Origin: Ampelomyces quisqualis
Lineage: Eukaryota; Ascomycota; Dothideomycetes; Pleosporales; Phaeosphaeriaceae
Direction: 5' to 3'
DNA length: 64,000 nucleotides
Assembly (NCBI GenBank): GCA_018398575.1
Contig: JAGTXZ010000009.1
Location: 1,364,001 to 1,428,000, forward strand
Of this stretch, positions 12,027-24,700 are shown in pieces; within the stretch, counting starts at the first letter, position 1, and every line of letters starts with the position of its first letter. The notes under the pieces are model-generated. The model was not told the origin of the DNA and searched no databases. It worked only from the letters and a program-made list of their open reading frames with translations. The translations under genes and the position numbers were made by a program.

Positions 12027-12220
12027 CTTTAGGTAGAACTACTCTTTTTATAGATATATATAGATACGTATTTTCTTCTAAAATATACTAGAGTAGTACT
12101 AGCGTAGCGCTATTAAGGTACTAGAGTAGCTTAATAGACCTAATATATATAGAAGCTAGAGTAACGCTTTAAGAGTATATACGTAGTATAGGTAAGTTAA
12201 TAGCTTCTTACTATAATACT
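12027..12220 (+). repeat. LTR-like repeat copy 3, right half
   Basis: The sequence after the gypsy insertion resumes copy 3 (AGAACTACTCTTTTTATAGA, comparable to AGAACTGCTCTTTTGTAGAT near 178 in copy 1) and carries the same GTAGCGCTATTAAG motif. Together with 4775-4914 it shows that the gypsy element inserted into a pre-existing repeat. Confidence 0.6.
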
Positions 12221-14290
12221 CTAATATAAATAAAGTTTTAAATTTAGTTTTATAGAATCTATATAAAAAGATTATACTATAAAAGTAACTAATTCTTTAT
12301 AACTTATTGTTAGGTTATTAAGTACATAAGGTAAAATAACTTGTTTTAGTAGTTTAATATTCTTGTTTTCAAGCAAAACTATTAGAAATTTACTATAATT
12401 TAGAAACTCTTCTATTATATTAAAACTTAATATTTCTTAATAAAACTTTTTTTTAGAAAGAGATATTTAGCTTAAAAGCCCTAAAGACTATATAAATTAT
12501 ATAGAGTTTTCTATATATTATAAGTAGTAGAACAGTCTTTAAATTAATTTAAAAGACTATTATCTACTAATAGAATAATAGTGCTTTTAGCTTTTTATTT
12601 AGCTTAGGTATTAATTAAAGTTAGCTTATTATTATCATACCTAATAGTATTAGAATAGTAATCTTAAGTTAAGACTATAAAGATTTTAAGACTCTAAGTC
12701 TTGTAGTTTAATTGGCAAGAAAGCTTCTTAATTTAAAACTTGTATTTAGATATTCTAATTTATTAATTTAATAAATTTAATTAATATAGATTACATTTAT
12801 TTATTTTATAAGTCTAACCAATTTGAATAAAAATTTTTAAATCTATTTATTTGATTTATTTAAAGTAAGTCTGTGTACATAATTTATATATTAATTTAGA
12901 TCTAATTTATTAGTTTTATTAAATTAGATTAAATTTGTTAATTTCTTTTTTTTCTCTTACTATAACTAAATTCATTAACTTATCTTTAGTTATTTTATTT
13001 TAAGTTATTTTATTTAACTTTCTTTTCTTTTCTTTTATTTTATTTTATTTTATTTTATTTTATTTTGTTTTATTTTGTTTTATTTTATTTTATTCTGTTT
13101 TATTTTATCTTTAACTCTTTTATTTTATTTTCTTTTATCTTGTTTTTCTTTATTATTTTTTGGTTTTATGTTTTTTAGTTTTAATTTTTTTAGTCTTATT
13201 TTTTTTAGTTTTATTTTTTTTTTATATTTATTAATTTTAATTCAGATTTGTTAAGTATTAAGAAAGAGCAATAAAATAAATTAAGTTAATTAAATTAATT
13301 TACGTTAGAGTACAAGGCTTATAACCTATTAAAAAAATAGATATAAAAGAAATAGTATTAAATTTTTTAATTTATTTTACACTAACTAACCTTCTTAATA
13401 TATACCTAAGAAACTAGATCTAGAATACTTATACTTAATTTTAGATACTAGTTACCTAAAATTTTAGATACTAGAAATCTTGTTTTAAGATCTTAGCTAC
13501 TAACTTAGCTAGTTTTAGAATCTTAGGTATTAGCTACCTAGTTTTAGATCCTAGTTTCTAGTTTTACTAGTAACCTAATACTAGTAACTAGTTTTACTTG
13601 TTTTTGTCTTTAGTTACTAGGTTTTAGAGTCTAGCTCCTATATTTTAGCTAGTTTTATATTACTTTTACCTATACTAGCTAATTAGAAGCTTTATAATTT
13701 TAGTCTTCTTATAAGTACTTTATATCTTTGCTATTACTAGGCCTATTTAGGATATTAGGATTAGAATCAAAAGTCTTTAACATTATTTTAGATCTAACTT
13801 AGTATAGTAGTCTAGCGCCTAAACTAATAATATAATTCTAAAAATAAGCTAAGATTTTATAAGCTCTTTTTCAAAATTGCGTGTTTAGTTTATTTATAAT
13901 TACTAGACTAGTACTAGCGTATATCTAGTTCTATCTCTAGACTAATATAAACTTTATATATAGTTTTATATTATATTATTATACTTTTTTGTAGCTTGTC
14001 TAGTTACTACAACTATTTCTTATTTTGTTAAGTTTCTAACTTAATGTTAATTTACTTATTCTGTAAAAGTATATAATTACTTTAACTTAATAAATTATAC
14101 TATTTTATAAATCAAAATAAAAGCCTTTCTTTAATATAGGTTTAAAGCTTAATAGCTTAATACTATAAACAAGCTTTATAAGTACTAAATTAGAGTAAAT
14201 AGAAATTGTTACAAGCCTTAGATCAATTTAAAGTGCTGTTAGTAGTAGTAGTAGTATGTAGTACTTTAGCAGGAGTATAACGCCTCTACA
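12221..14290. other. AT-rich sequence without recognisable genes
   Basis: No coding relic could be recognised. The interval holds a pentanucleotide microsatellite (TTTTA units, 13020-13140), runs of TTTTTTAG-like units (13150-13220), and a 13400-13680 segment in which CTAG- and TTTTAG-containing words recur imperfectly. A 12704-12717 stretch resembles a tRNA A box, but no cloverleaf or B box could be found. Confidence 0.6.
13020..13225. repeat. TTTTA pentanucleotide microsatellite and T-rich arrays
   Basis: About twenty TTTTA units with occasional TTTTG and TTTTC variants are followed by TTTTTTAG-type units. This is simple-sequence DNA, not RIP-specific. Confidence 0.85.
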
Positions 14291-14810
14291 GAACTTAGTG
14301 AAAAGTTAGTACAGTACTACAGTTGCACTGCAAGGCGGCGAAATCCGTAGCGTAGACTGGAGATTCGAGCGGTGACATCAAGCAGTGGCCGTGCAGCAGA
14401 CCAGCAGGTGGCTGGGTTAGCGGCTGTTTCACGTCCACGTCAAACGGGGCCTCGATCTGGCCGTTGGTGCAACGCCAGCTGGCACGATTGACGGTGCACG
14501 CTGAATGCTGGGAGAGGCCAGATAAACGACGGCCTGGCGTCATCGCCCGCAAAGCCCATGCATTCCAGAGTCTGGGGTGCCGGCCAGGGCCAATCGTGAA
14601 CGAGGGCCTAAACTCGGCGTGGCTCACCGTACCTTCCCTGCCTCTGGTCGCGACCGCTTCGACCGTACGGGCTCCACTTCAATTCACCAACCTGCACATT
14701 CACCTCACCTTCCCAAGTCGCCCGCGCCCCATGACGACCGCGCGAACCACTCTGACGCCAGAGATCTGCTTTCCCCGTCTCCCATCCAGTCGCACTCCGC
14801 ACGAGTAACC

Positions 14811-17764
14811 ATGGCCGAATCCCCCAAAAAGGCCGGACACAATGACAGGCCGACGAGCTCGCAAAGCTCCGAGAGTGACCGAGTACGTGCTTTCTTTCCA
14901 CTCTAGCCCATGACACCAAGCATACTCCGTACTTGCCCAAGAACATGTACTGACCGCAGCCCTCCCTGCAGGACAGCTTCGAGGACGCCAGGGCCTCTGA
15001 AACCACCCCCCGCCCAGACTCACAGTCCGAACGCTCACGATCTTCACGATCACTCATAAGCCGACCCGCATCGTCGGCCTCAACAGCGCACGAAAGTAGA
15101 GCAGATTCACCCGTGCCCGAAGTACCGAGCATACCCAAAAACGTAGACGGCACAGCAGACACGCCGGGCCAGGAGACAGCGCCTGCAAAGTCGCCCCTGC
15201 TCACAGCCCACAGAATTTCGGTCACGTCAGACATGGACGATGTTTCGCTGGACGGTGGTAAGTACAAATTCTCTCTGCGCAAGCACGCGGGTTGGGCACA
15301 TTAGCGCCAGCAGAAAAGCCTCAACTAGCTCTGGAGATGAAGACTCGAAGCGATTCACTGTGCTCCAGGGTCTGCGAGGGAGAAGTTGCTTGGTAGCCAT
15401 GTTGACGCGCAACTGACATCGTACAGAGGGTGCAAAGGCTGCAGCGGGACTTCCAAAACTACCGCCCAGAGATTCTCGAGACTCCACAACCGCGATGCAA
15501 GGCCTCTCAGGGAGGATGTCACCAGTCAAATTTCCCCCACCGCCTCAGCCGCCCGCGCAAGAAAAGACCACACCAGCACCTCCAGTTTCCAGGAGGCTGA
15601 CCAGCCCATTCTCATGGTTATCCCGAAATTCTTCCAACAAAAAGACCGACGCACAGCCAGCAACAACGACGGCGAATCGACGCAACACAAATGCCTCAAT
15701 AAACACACTCGGAAGCAGCCCCGAGCTCACGCTGCGCAGGATAGAGGATGAGGGTGACATGTCCTCGGACAAGCGGTCAAGCGAGGGCAGCCTGCGCGAC
15801 CGCTTCAAGTTCCTAAGGATGAGAGAAGAGGCTGGCATAACCATGACCAACGACAACGGAGAATCTTGCGAGGCGGGCGCTCTGACAGGACATGTTGGCC
15901 GCACAACAAGTATAGGAATTGGCATCGGAAGTCCCAAGAGCAACGCTGGTGACGAAGCTACATCCGGATCAGCGAGCCCGTCTGGTGGAATCGCTCGGCA
16001 GCCAACCATCAACCCGAGCTTGGCACCTGGCACTGCTGCCGGTGCCGTGTCGGGACCCGCTGGAGACATAGCTGAGCCCGTTGACTGGGACCTGTGGCAA
16101 TCTGTTGTCAATGAAGGCCCTACAGCCATCGCACGCACTAGTCCAGAAGAACTCAGTCGCGCCATCGCCAACGGCATCCCACAAGTCATCCGCGGTGTGA
16201 TTTGGCAAGTGCTTACACAAAGCAAAAGTGAAGAACTGGAGAGCATGTACAGGGAGCTCATCGCACGCGGCACCGACAAGGAGCACATGTCGGCAAAGAC
16301 TCCAAATTCTACAAACGGGCAAACCAACGGCAGTGGGAAAGAGAAGGACTCGGTTGCATCTTCCTCGTCTTCTGTTCACTCGGATGTCTCGACGCCCGCT
16401 ACCACCAATGGAAGCACAAACGCGCCTCTGCCATCACCATCTGTCACATCAGATACGTTCGAGGATCCCTTGAAGACACAGGCTCGACTCGCTGCCGAGA
16501 GAAAGCAGAGCGCAGCAGAAGTAACAAAGTTGGAAAAGACCATCAAGCGTGACTTGGGCGCGAGGACGAGTTACTCCAAATATGTCATGGCTGCCGGCCT
16601 TCAAGACGGCCTCTTCGGCATCTGCAAAGCTTATGCTCTATACGACGAGGCTGTTGGTTATGCACAAGGCATGAACTTCATCGCCATGCCCCTCTTGTTT
16701 AACATGCCGGAGGAGGAGGCTTTTAGTCTCTTTGTTACTTTGATGAATAAGTTCGGCTTGCGCGATTTGTTCGTGCACGACATGCCAGGTCTACATCTGC
16801 ATCTCTACCAATTTGAGCGCCTTCTGGAAGACTTTGAGCCTGCTCTCTACTGTCACCTGCGCCGCCGGGAAGTCAAGCCGCAGCTATATGCTACACAGTG
16901 GTTCCTTACGCTGTTTGCCTACCGTTTTCCTCTGCAACTTGTCCTTCGCATCTACGACTTGATTCTAAGCGAGGGCCTCGAGTCAGCAATCTTGAAGTTT
17001 GGTATAGTCCTGATGCAGAAGAATGCTGAAGCTCTTCTCGGAATGAAGGACATGTCCACACTCACAACATTCCTCAAAGACCGACTCTTTGACGTGTACA
17101 TAGACAAGGCTCCATCGGCAAACTCCATTCTTGAGAATGGGTTCTTCGGCTCAACGGCCGGCGTCGATAAGGAGGTTTATCGTGCAGACATGCTCGTCAA
17201 AGACGCAGTTGCTGTCAGAATCTCGCCAGAGACGCTCAAGCTATACACAGCAGAGTGGAAAGAACAACGGCGAATCGAGAAGGATCGTGAAACTGAGCTG
17301 CACAGTCTGAAGGACAAGGTAGCCTCCTTGGAAACCAAGGTCCGACTGCTCGAGAGCCGCGCCGAACAGTCTGACATGGAGCATGTGCAAGTCGCGTCTG
17401 AGCTAATCAAGACCAAGGTCGAGAACGAGCAAGTGGCTGAAGAGAATGAGACGCTAAAGGTGAAAGTTGAGGAGCTTCAAAAGATTGTAAACAGCCAGCC
17501 CGAGGAAGTTGAAGCACGACTAAAGAACGAGATGGAGACGGTGATGCAGAAGAACATCGTGGTGCACAACGAGAATCGCGCTCTTGAGGAGCAGATGGCT
17601 GAGATGGAAAAGGAGCTCGTGGCCACCAAGATGCAATGGGCAACCGTGAGTGTTTTCCTGACACACACTGGCCACCAGCATGCCTTCTAACATGACTACA
17701 GATCAACGAAGAACACGAGACCCTCAAGCAAAAGTGGAACAACATTTCCCAGATGATGAAGTAA
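14811..17764 (+). CDS. TBC-domain Rab GTPase-activating protein (Gyp5/EVI5-like)
   Basis: Predicted exons are 14811-14882, 14972-15257, 15427-17645 and 17702-17764, giving 879 residues. All junctions keep frame and use GT-AG. The first 360 residues are serine/proline-rich and disordered. A TBC domain covers about residues 368-680, beginning at NGIPQVIRGVIW and containing the glutamine finger YAQG (Gln533). The arginine-finger region reads IKRDLGART (Asp495, Arg499). A long charged coiled coil (about 720-860) follows, and the last exon ends in NNISQMMK. TBC proteins speed GTP hydrolysis by Rab GTPases in vesicle traffic, and the TBC plus C-terminal coiled coil resembles Gyp5/EVI5 proteins. The arginine motif has one residue more between Asp and Arg than the textbook IxxDxxR. 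The Rab target cannot be predicted. Confidence 0.88.
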
Positions 17765-18544
17765 CTTCTTCTGGGTCGTGCCCAAGAGTGGCGATTGACT
17801 CGCACGTAGCACACCGGCGTCGTATGCAGGTACAGTCTATTCGCCCTCAAAGTGCGCACCATGATCACATTCAATTCTTCATGTCCCTATTGTCGCTTGA
17901 CAGGGTCGTTTCTGCACAATTCAGCAATTTTGACGACTCGTTTTGCTTTGGCATCGTCTGGGCCTAGCGCACGAACTGGTCCCGAAAATATCTATACCCA
18001 CGCTATAGACGTCTCATTCGTCTGCGAGATTTTTCACTTTTTCGACTATTGATTGCTTTCTGGATAGGCATGGGCATTGGCGTGATGAATGCATATGGAT
18101 CACGGTGTTTGAAGAACCAAGGATGTGTAGCGTCGCTCGAAGACGATAGTTTCTTGTATTCAGTGAATGGTCATTGTTGGCGGTCCTTTGCTAGCATTTG
18201 ATAAGCAATCTCAGCGGTGCCGCCCGCACGCTCTACATCCTTACTGACGAGAATGTACGGAGTATGTTCTGGCCACATGAGTGAGTGGGTGGTTTCTCAC
18301 TGCCATCGTACCGTACGCTAGCAGTGAAGGCGCCAAGTCTTGGCGCCAAATGAGGCCCGGGCGCCTTTTGACAATTACAATGTCCACCTCCAATCGCTTT
18401 TCCTCTCGGTCTTCGAACAAACGTCCCCACACGACACAACAACCGCGCCCCCCAGCTGTCGGCGGTACACGACCTTCTCCTTCCTCGGCTATCTCACGCG
18501 GCCGTACCTGGGTCTTCGCATCTGACTGTCGACGACCAGACGCC
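17765..18544. other. Intergenic region between TBC and KH genes
   Basis: This 780-bp interval holds no supported gene. It would contain the 3' end of the TBC transcript and the KH gene promoter. A TACGGAGTA motif lies at 18256-18264, one of several in this window. Confidence 0.7.
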
Positions 18545-20452
18545 ATGGCCGCCCCAACCCCCGATCTCAACGCGATTCTCGCAGCCCTCGGTAAGTCTTT
18601 GGTGCCGTCTCGGCCCATGGCCAGTACTGATGCCGCCCCCAGCTGCTGGAAGAGGCCCCTCTACAACTCCGTCGCACACGCCGCAACAGGCCCAGCCCGC
18701 TCAGCATCCGCCTCCGCCTCCCCAACTCCCGCCTGGCTTCCCTGGCGCGATGCCCACAGCGTCTCCTCCTACGATACCCGGCTACAACTTTCCCCAACCC
18801 ACCCACTCAGGTAGTCTCGACTTGAGCGCCATCAAGCCCGTCAGCTCCGGTTCGGTCAGCATCCAAGATGCGCTCGCGAAAGCGCGCGGCTTTGCAGCAC
18901 AAAAGGGTCTGGCCTTCGACCCTCGTCCAGGTACAGACCCGTGGGGTGGTATTGGCAACACATCGCAGACTTACGCCATGACAGCTCATCCAGAAGAGCC
19001 TCGCCTGGCTGGCCGCCCCTACAGGCGCTCTCGGTCGCGCTCACGATCCCCACCTCGCAGAGACGCCGCGCGCGACGGCTACAACCCTTACCGAGACGAG
19101 CGCCGTGATGAGCGCCGTGCCGGTGGTTATGGGCGCTCCCGGTCCCGCTCGCCCCCTCGCCGTGAAAACTTCTCACCCCCTCAGCAGTATGGTGGAAATG
19201 CCCGCTCGACTCCCCCCAATGACAACTCGGAGGTGATTCTCATTGATTCTTCTTTAGTTGGCCTTGTAATTGGACGTCAAGGTGAGAGTCTTCGTCGAAT
19301 TGAACAGGAATCAAGTACTAGGATCCAATTCATCAACGGTCCCGAGGCTGGACCACAGCGTCAGTGCCGAATCACGGGCAACCCTGGGGCGCGCATCAGT
19401 GCGAAGCGAGAGATTAATCGCATCATTGAAGAGAATGGCGGCAACCCTGCTCGTGAGACTGGCCGCAATGCGCGGCCTGGTGCCAAGACGGTCGGCCAAC
19501 AGCAACCTGCTCTGCGCGAAGGTGAACAATCATCTCAAATTATGGTGCCTGATCGTACTGTTGGCCTCATCATTGGTAGAGGCGGCGAGACCATTCGTGA
19601 CCTGCAAGAACGCAGTGGCTGCCACGTGAACATCGTTGGTGAGAACAAGAGTGTGAACGGACTTCGTCCTGTGAACCTCATTGGTAGTCCAACCGCTGCT
19701 GCGCATGCTAAAGAACTCATCATGGAGATTGTCGACAGTGACACGAAGCAAATGGATGGCTCGGCGCAGCCTCTGCAGCCTCCACCACAGCAGCAAAACA
19801 ACAGGCGTGAGACATTTGACCCGTATGCTGGTGGCGGCGGTGCTGCTGCTGCTCCCGGCGGCAAGATCAACGACAACGTCATGGTGCCCTCGGATGCTGT
19901 TGGCATGATCATTGGCAAAGGTACGGAAGCTTTCAACCTGTACTCTGTTCCGAACTAACGCATGTACAAGGCGGTGAAACCATCAAGCAAATGCAGTCAG
20001 ATACGGGATGCAAGATCAATGTTTCCCAAGCCTCTGGCGCTGATATCGAGCGCGATATCGGTCTCGTCGGAACCCGCCAAGCAATTGAAGATGCGAAACG
20101 TGCTATCTGGGAGAAGGTTGACCAAGTTGTAGGTTCTTCCCAGACCTTCAACCACCACAATGCTAATGCCTTACAGCGTGAAAAGAATAACAGCCGTCGA
20201 CGTGACAACGGTGGCGACAGTACAAACGGAGGCTATGATAATATTTACTCACAACAGTCACAGCCCTCTGCCAATGCATATGGCAGTGCTCCTCCAGCGC
20301 AGCCTCCTGCCCCTCCAGGAAATCCGGCAGGTGGTGCTGCTGCTGATCCTTATGCTATCTATGGTGGTTACCAGGCCTATCTCGCAATGTGGTATGCATC
20401 ATTTGCTCAACAGCAGCAGCAAGGAGGGCCACCGCCCCAGCCCGGATCCTAG
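18545..20452 (+). CDS. Triple KH-domain RNA-binding protein
   Basis: Predicted exons are 18545-18590, 18643-19920 and 19971-20452 (601 residues). A further possible 48-nt intron (20129-20176) would leave 585. A proline-rich N-terminus is followed by an arginine/serine stretch (RRSRSRSRSPPRR and a second SRSRSPPRR) and three KH domains whose GXXG loops read GRQG, GRGG and GKGG. The C-terminus is proline/glutamine-rich. KH domains bind single-stranded RNA or DNA, and the mix of KH triplet and RS segment resembles FUBP/KSRP-like or splicing-associated proteins. An intron falls inside the GKGG loop of KH3. Without that splice the protein would stop shortly after KH3 begins. No operon-like context exists, and target RNAs cannot be predicted. 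Confidence 0.88.
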
Positions 20453-21769
20453 ATTGTCGCGTGCTCGATTGACGCTGCGCATGTTGCTGAGACCTCATCG
20501 ATTGATCCGTGCTTGCATGACCAATCCTGGAGTTTGCTGAGCGTGGCATGACATGATCATTACCTGGACGAGACTCGACTTCTTGACATGCGATTGCACG
20601 AACCCGCCCTTGACTGATCGATATCGTGATTGCGATGCGATGCGATGCTCACTCTTTCGACCTGGATTCACCTGATGACATGGCTTCATCTCATCCTTCA
20701 TTGTCATTGTCGTCATCATCATGATTGCAGCCGTCTTCGTTGCCTCCTCTGCTTGATCTGCCTCTTGCTTGAGCTGTTCCATCTCTCTTGGTTCACTGGC
20801 GCAATCCTGTCGAACCTGGTGCGAATCCCGCTGCAAGTCTCTCGAGCGTAGATGATTATCGTAAACGTTATCGCTATCTATAACTCTTCATTTCGGCATC
20901 AGAAGGCTTGCTCTCGTCGCCCTGCACGTCTGGCTGCCAAATCTAGACCCTGTTATTTCAAAGCAGCTCCGAGGGCCATGACTATCAGGCTCATCTCTCA
21001 TCCTCCATCCGGCAGCTCTTTCAAAAGCGTTTTGCACAGCCTCCAGCAGACCAGTCGATGGATATTATAGGGGACCACTAATTTGACTTTGGCCGAATCG
21101 GGAGCTGAGAAGCTGGAGTCGGGTGCTTTGACTGCGACGTGGTGTTCGCCCAGTACCCGCCTTATGCGGGTGGCCGGGCAGTCTGTGTAATAAGAATTCG
21201 TTCACATTGTAGACATGTTGCTTAGTCAACTGCTTGTGTTGGTTGTCGTGCCTTTGATGTCGATGGTGCATCCATAAAAGCAACGGACATGTTAGATCCA
21301 TCTCTCGACCATATGCGGTATTCCCCAGCACACATGGCAGACACGTGCGTGACACGCTAGAAGCCAAACAAGCAAGTGGGGCACACGAAGTACAGGGGAG
21401 GGCAAACCCGACGGGCATCGCCGAGCTCCTGCACGCGGAGCAATGCCAGCTAACGCTTTGAGATAAGACACAAACATGTCACGTGTGATTCGCTGCGTTG
21501 CTTTTTCAGTCGCGGTTCAGATTGACCATCTAGCTTGCCCGATACCAACTTTCGAAATGGTCTTGAGCCGTTTCGAAAAAGTCTCTTGATCATCATCACC
21601 TTCTTCTATCTGTGTGCACTAAACACTGTGGCAAATACCCGGGCCCACCGGCGACTCCGTCGTTGTTGTCAGCAACAAGCCCCAAGCCTCCCCTTGCATC
21701 AACCTTCGAATTGTAGCATCACCCATGTGCAACTGTTTCGTTCTATAATATACACAATATACTGCGAAT
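20453..21769. other. Intergenic region upstream of xanthine dehydrogenase
   Basis: No supported gene lies in this 1.3-kb interval. It includes a GATGCGATGCGATGC run (20634-20648), an AGATAA motif at 21461-21466 that fits the HGATAR consensus of nitrogen-regulatory GATA factors, and a TATAATATAC stretch about 25 bp before the start codon. AreA-type control of fungal purine-degradation genes is established, but use of this site is inference. Confidence 0.55.
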
Positions 21770-24700
21770 ATGGCCCCTGGTCTTGTTGTCCCCGAACCAG
21801 CGGTGTCAGCGTCCGCCACGAAATCCCTAGCTGATGTCACAGGTTCCTTCGATGACACATTGCGCTTCTTTCTCAATGGCACCAATGTCACACTCGACGC
21901 TGCAGATCCCGAAGTCACGCTCCTCGAATATCTACGGGGGATTGGATTAACAGGAACAAAGCTGGGATGCGCAGAAGGAGGATGTGGAGCTTGTACTGTG
22001 GTCATATCACAGCTGAATCCTACGACAAAGAAGATTTATCATGCGTCTGTCAATGCATGTCTTGCACCGCTGGTTAGTGTGGATGGCAAACATGTCATTA
22101 CTGTGGAGGGAATTGGTAACGTGAAGAAACCACATCCGGCGCAAGAGAGAATAGCGAAGGGCAACGGCAGCCAGTGCGGGTTCTGTACGCCAGGTGAGTA
22201 TTTAAGAGTATAGATCTCGAGAGGCGAATACTAATTCTGCTTATAGGCATCGTCATGAGCTTATATGCGCTCCTTCGAAATACTGAAGCGCCCAGCGAGC
22301 ATGATGTCGAAGAAGCTTTTGATGGCAATCTCTGCAGATGTACAGGTTACAGGCCCATATTAGACGCGGCACAAAGTTTCAGTGTCAATATTGCCTGCGG
22401 AAAAGCATCGGCGAACGGTGGCAGTGGATGCTGCATGGAGAAGAATGGTGCAAGCGGAGGCGGATGCTGCAAGACTGATGGAGCAGACGACCAACCCATC
22501 AAGCGATTCACACCACCAGGATTCATTGAGTACAACCCCGACACCGAGCTCATATTCCCTCCACAATTACACAAGCACGAATTCAGGCCTCTAGCATTTG
22601 GCAATAAGAGGAAGAAATGGTTCAGGCCGACGACATTGGACCAACTATTGGAGATCAAGAGCGTGTATCCGTCAGCAAAGATCATCGCAGGTTCGACAGA
22701 AACGCAGATTGAGATCAAATTCAAGGGCATGAACTATAATGTTTCTGTCTTTGTTGGTGACATTGCAGAGCTACGCCAGTTCAAGTTCCATGACGATCAT
22801 CTCGAGATTGGTGGGAACGTGGTGTTGACAGATTTAGAGCAGATCTGTGAAGATGCAGTCAAGCATTACGGCAAGACCAGAGGTCAGCCATTTGCAACGA
22901 TTCTCAAACAGATTCGGTATTTTGCTGGACGGCAGATCAGGAATGTGGGCACACCGGCAGGTAACCTGGCGACAGCGAGTCCGATTTCAGACCTTAATCC
23001 TGTGTTTGTGGCAACGAATGCTACACTTCTCGCAAAGAGCTTGGAAAAGACAACCGAGATCCCCATGTCGACGTTTTTCAAGGGTTACAGACAGACTGCA
23101 CTGGCACCTGATGCGATCATCGCGGGACTTCGAATACCAGTTGCCAAAGAGAAGGGCGAGTTCATCCGTGCTTACAAGCAGGCTAAGAGAAAGGATGATG
23201 ACATTGCAATCGTGAATGCTGCCTTGCGGGTCTCTCTGGACGACGCACACGTAGTCGAGAGCGTCGATTTGGTATACGGCGGCATGGCACCAACTACAAC
23301 CGCGGCGCGTAAAGCCATGGACTTCCTCAAGGGAAAGAAGCTCACCGATATCCAGACCTTGGAAGGTGTCATGGACAGGCTCGAAGAAGACTTTGACCTG
23401 CGCTTCGGCGTACCAGGTGGCATGGCTACATACCGCAAGTCTCTTGCGCTCAGTTTCTTCTACAAGTTCTACCACGAAGTGCTCGCGGAACTACATGCGG
23501 AAGATGTTGAGATTGATACGCAGGCTATTGGCGAGATTGAGCGAAATATCAGCTCTGGGAAAAAGGACGGCAGGGCCGCTGAAGCGTACAAGCAGAAGGA
23601 GGTTGGACAGAGCAAGAATCACGTCGCTGCCATGAAGCAGTGCACAGGTGAAGCACAGTACACAGATGACATGCCACTGCAGCGGAATGAGCTTTACGGA
23701 TGCCTGGTACTGTCGTCAAAAGCACATGCGAGAATCCTGAAGGTCGACTCGGAGCCAGCGCTCAATGAGCCTGGTGTTGTCGCATATGTGGATCACACCG
23801 ATCTTGCGTCTCCAGAAGCAAATTGGTGGGGTGCTCCGGCTTGCGATGAGACCTTCTTCGCAGTGGATGAAGTCTTTACCGTTGGTCAACCAATTGGTAT
23901 GATACTTGCGGACACGATGAAGCACGCGGAACAAGCAGCTCGCGCCGTCAAGATTGAGTACGAGGAGTTACCTGCTATCTTCACAATCGAAGAGGCTATC
24001 CAACATGATAGCTTTTTCAACCATTTTCGACACATTAAGAAGGGAGATACGGAGAGGGCTTTTGACGAAGCTGACCACGTCTTCACTGGTACGTTGCGGA
24101 TGGGTGGCCAAGAACATTTCTACCTCGAGACTCAAGCATGTCTTGCTGTGCCCAAGCCTGAGGACGGCGAGATGGAGATCTTTAGCAGCACGCAGAACCC
24201 AGCCGAGACGCAAGCGTACGTTTCGAAAGTAGTTGGTGTTGCAGCCAACAAGATCGTCACCCGCGTTAAGCGAATTGGTGGTGGATTTGGTGGCAAGGAG
24301 ACGCGTTCGATTCAACTTGCTGGTATCGTCGCGTGTGCAGCGAACAAGGTCCGCCGACCAGTCCGGTGTATGCTCAGCCGTGAGGATGACATTGCAACTT
24401 CAGGTCAACGACATCCTTTCCTGGCTCGGTGGAAAGTTGCTGTGAACAATGATGGAAAATTGCAAGCGCTGGATGCAGACGTCTTCTGCAACGGCGGTTG
24501 GTCCCAAGATCTCTCCGGTGCAGTCGTCGAGCGCTCTCTCTCGCACATCGATGGCGTCTACTCGATCCCCCACGTGCATGTCCGTGGCCGAGTCGCCAAA
24601 ACCAACACAGTCTCGAATACTGCTTTTCGTGGCTTTGGTGGTCCGCAAGGTCTCTTCATCGCCGAAACATACATTGAAGAGATTGCGGACCATTTGGGGG

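Larger units (their letters stand above)
1..14290. repeat. AT-rich, RIP-degraded repeat block
   Basis: This stretch is strongly AT-rich, full of TA dinucleotides, and has no reading frame above 60 codons. Relic frames can still be followed for hundreds of bases, and their stops are nearly all TAG or TAA where CAG, CAA or TGG would be expected, which is the CpA-to-TpA signature of repeat-induced point mutation acting on both strands. CpG steps remain common, so the damage is not simple methyl-CpG decay. The block contains at least two Ty3/gypsy relics, one nested in another repeat. Composition turns GC-balanced within a few tens of bases near 14290, about 500 bp before the first gene. Confidence 0.9.

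Noticed and set aside
12695..12770. tRNA-like segment with an A-box match at 12704-12714
   Set aside because: No B box, acceptor stem or anticodon arm could be folded by eye, so the match is likely chance in AT-rich DNA.
14608..15282. 224-codon minus-strand frame over the first TBC exons
   Set aside because: It is antisense to exons and introns whose splicing and frame are well supported, and its translation has no recognisable motif.
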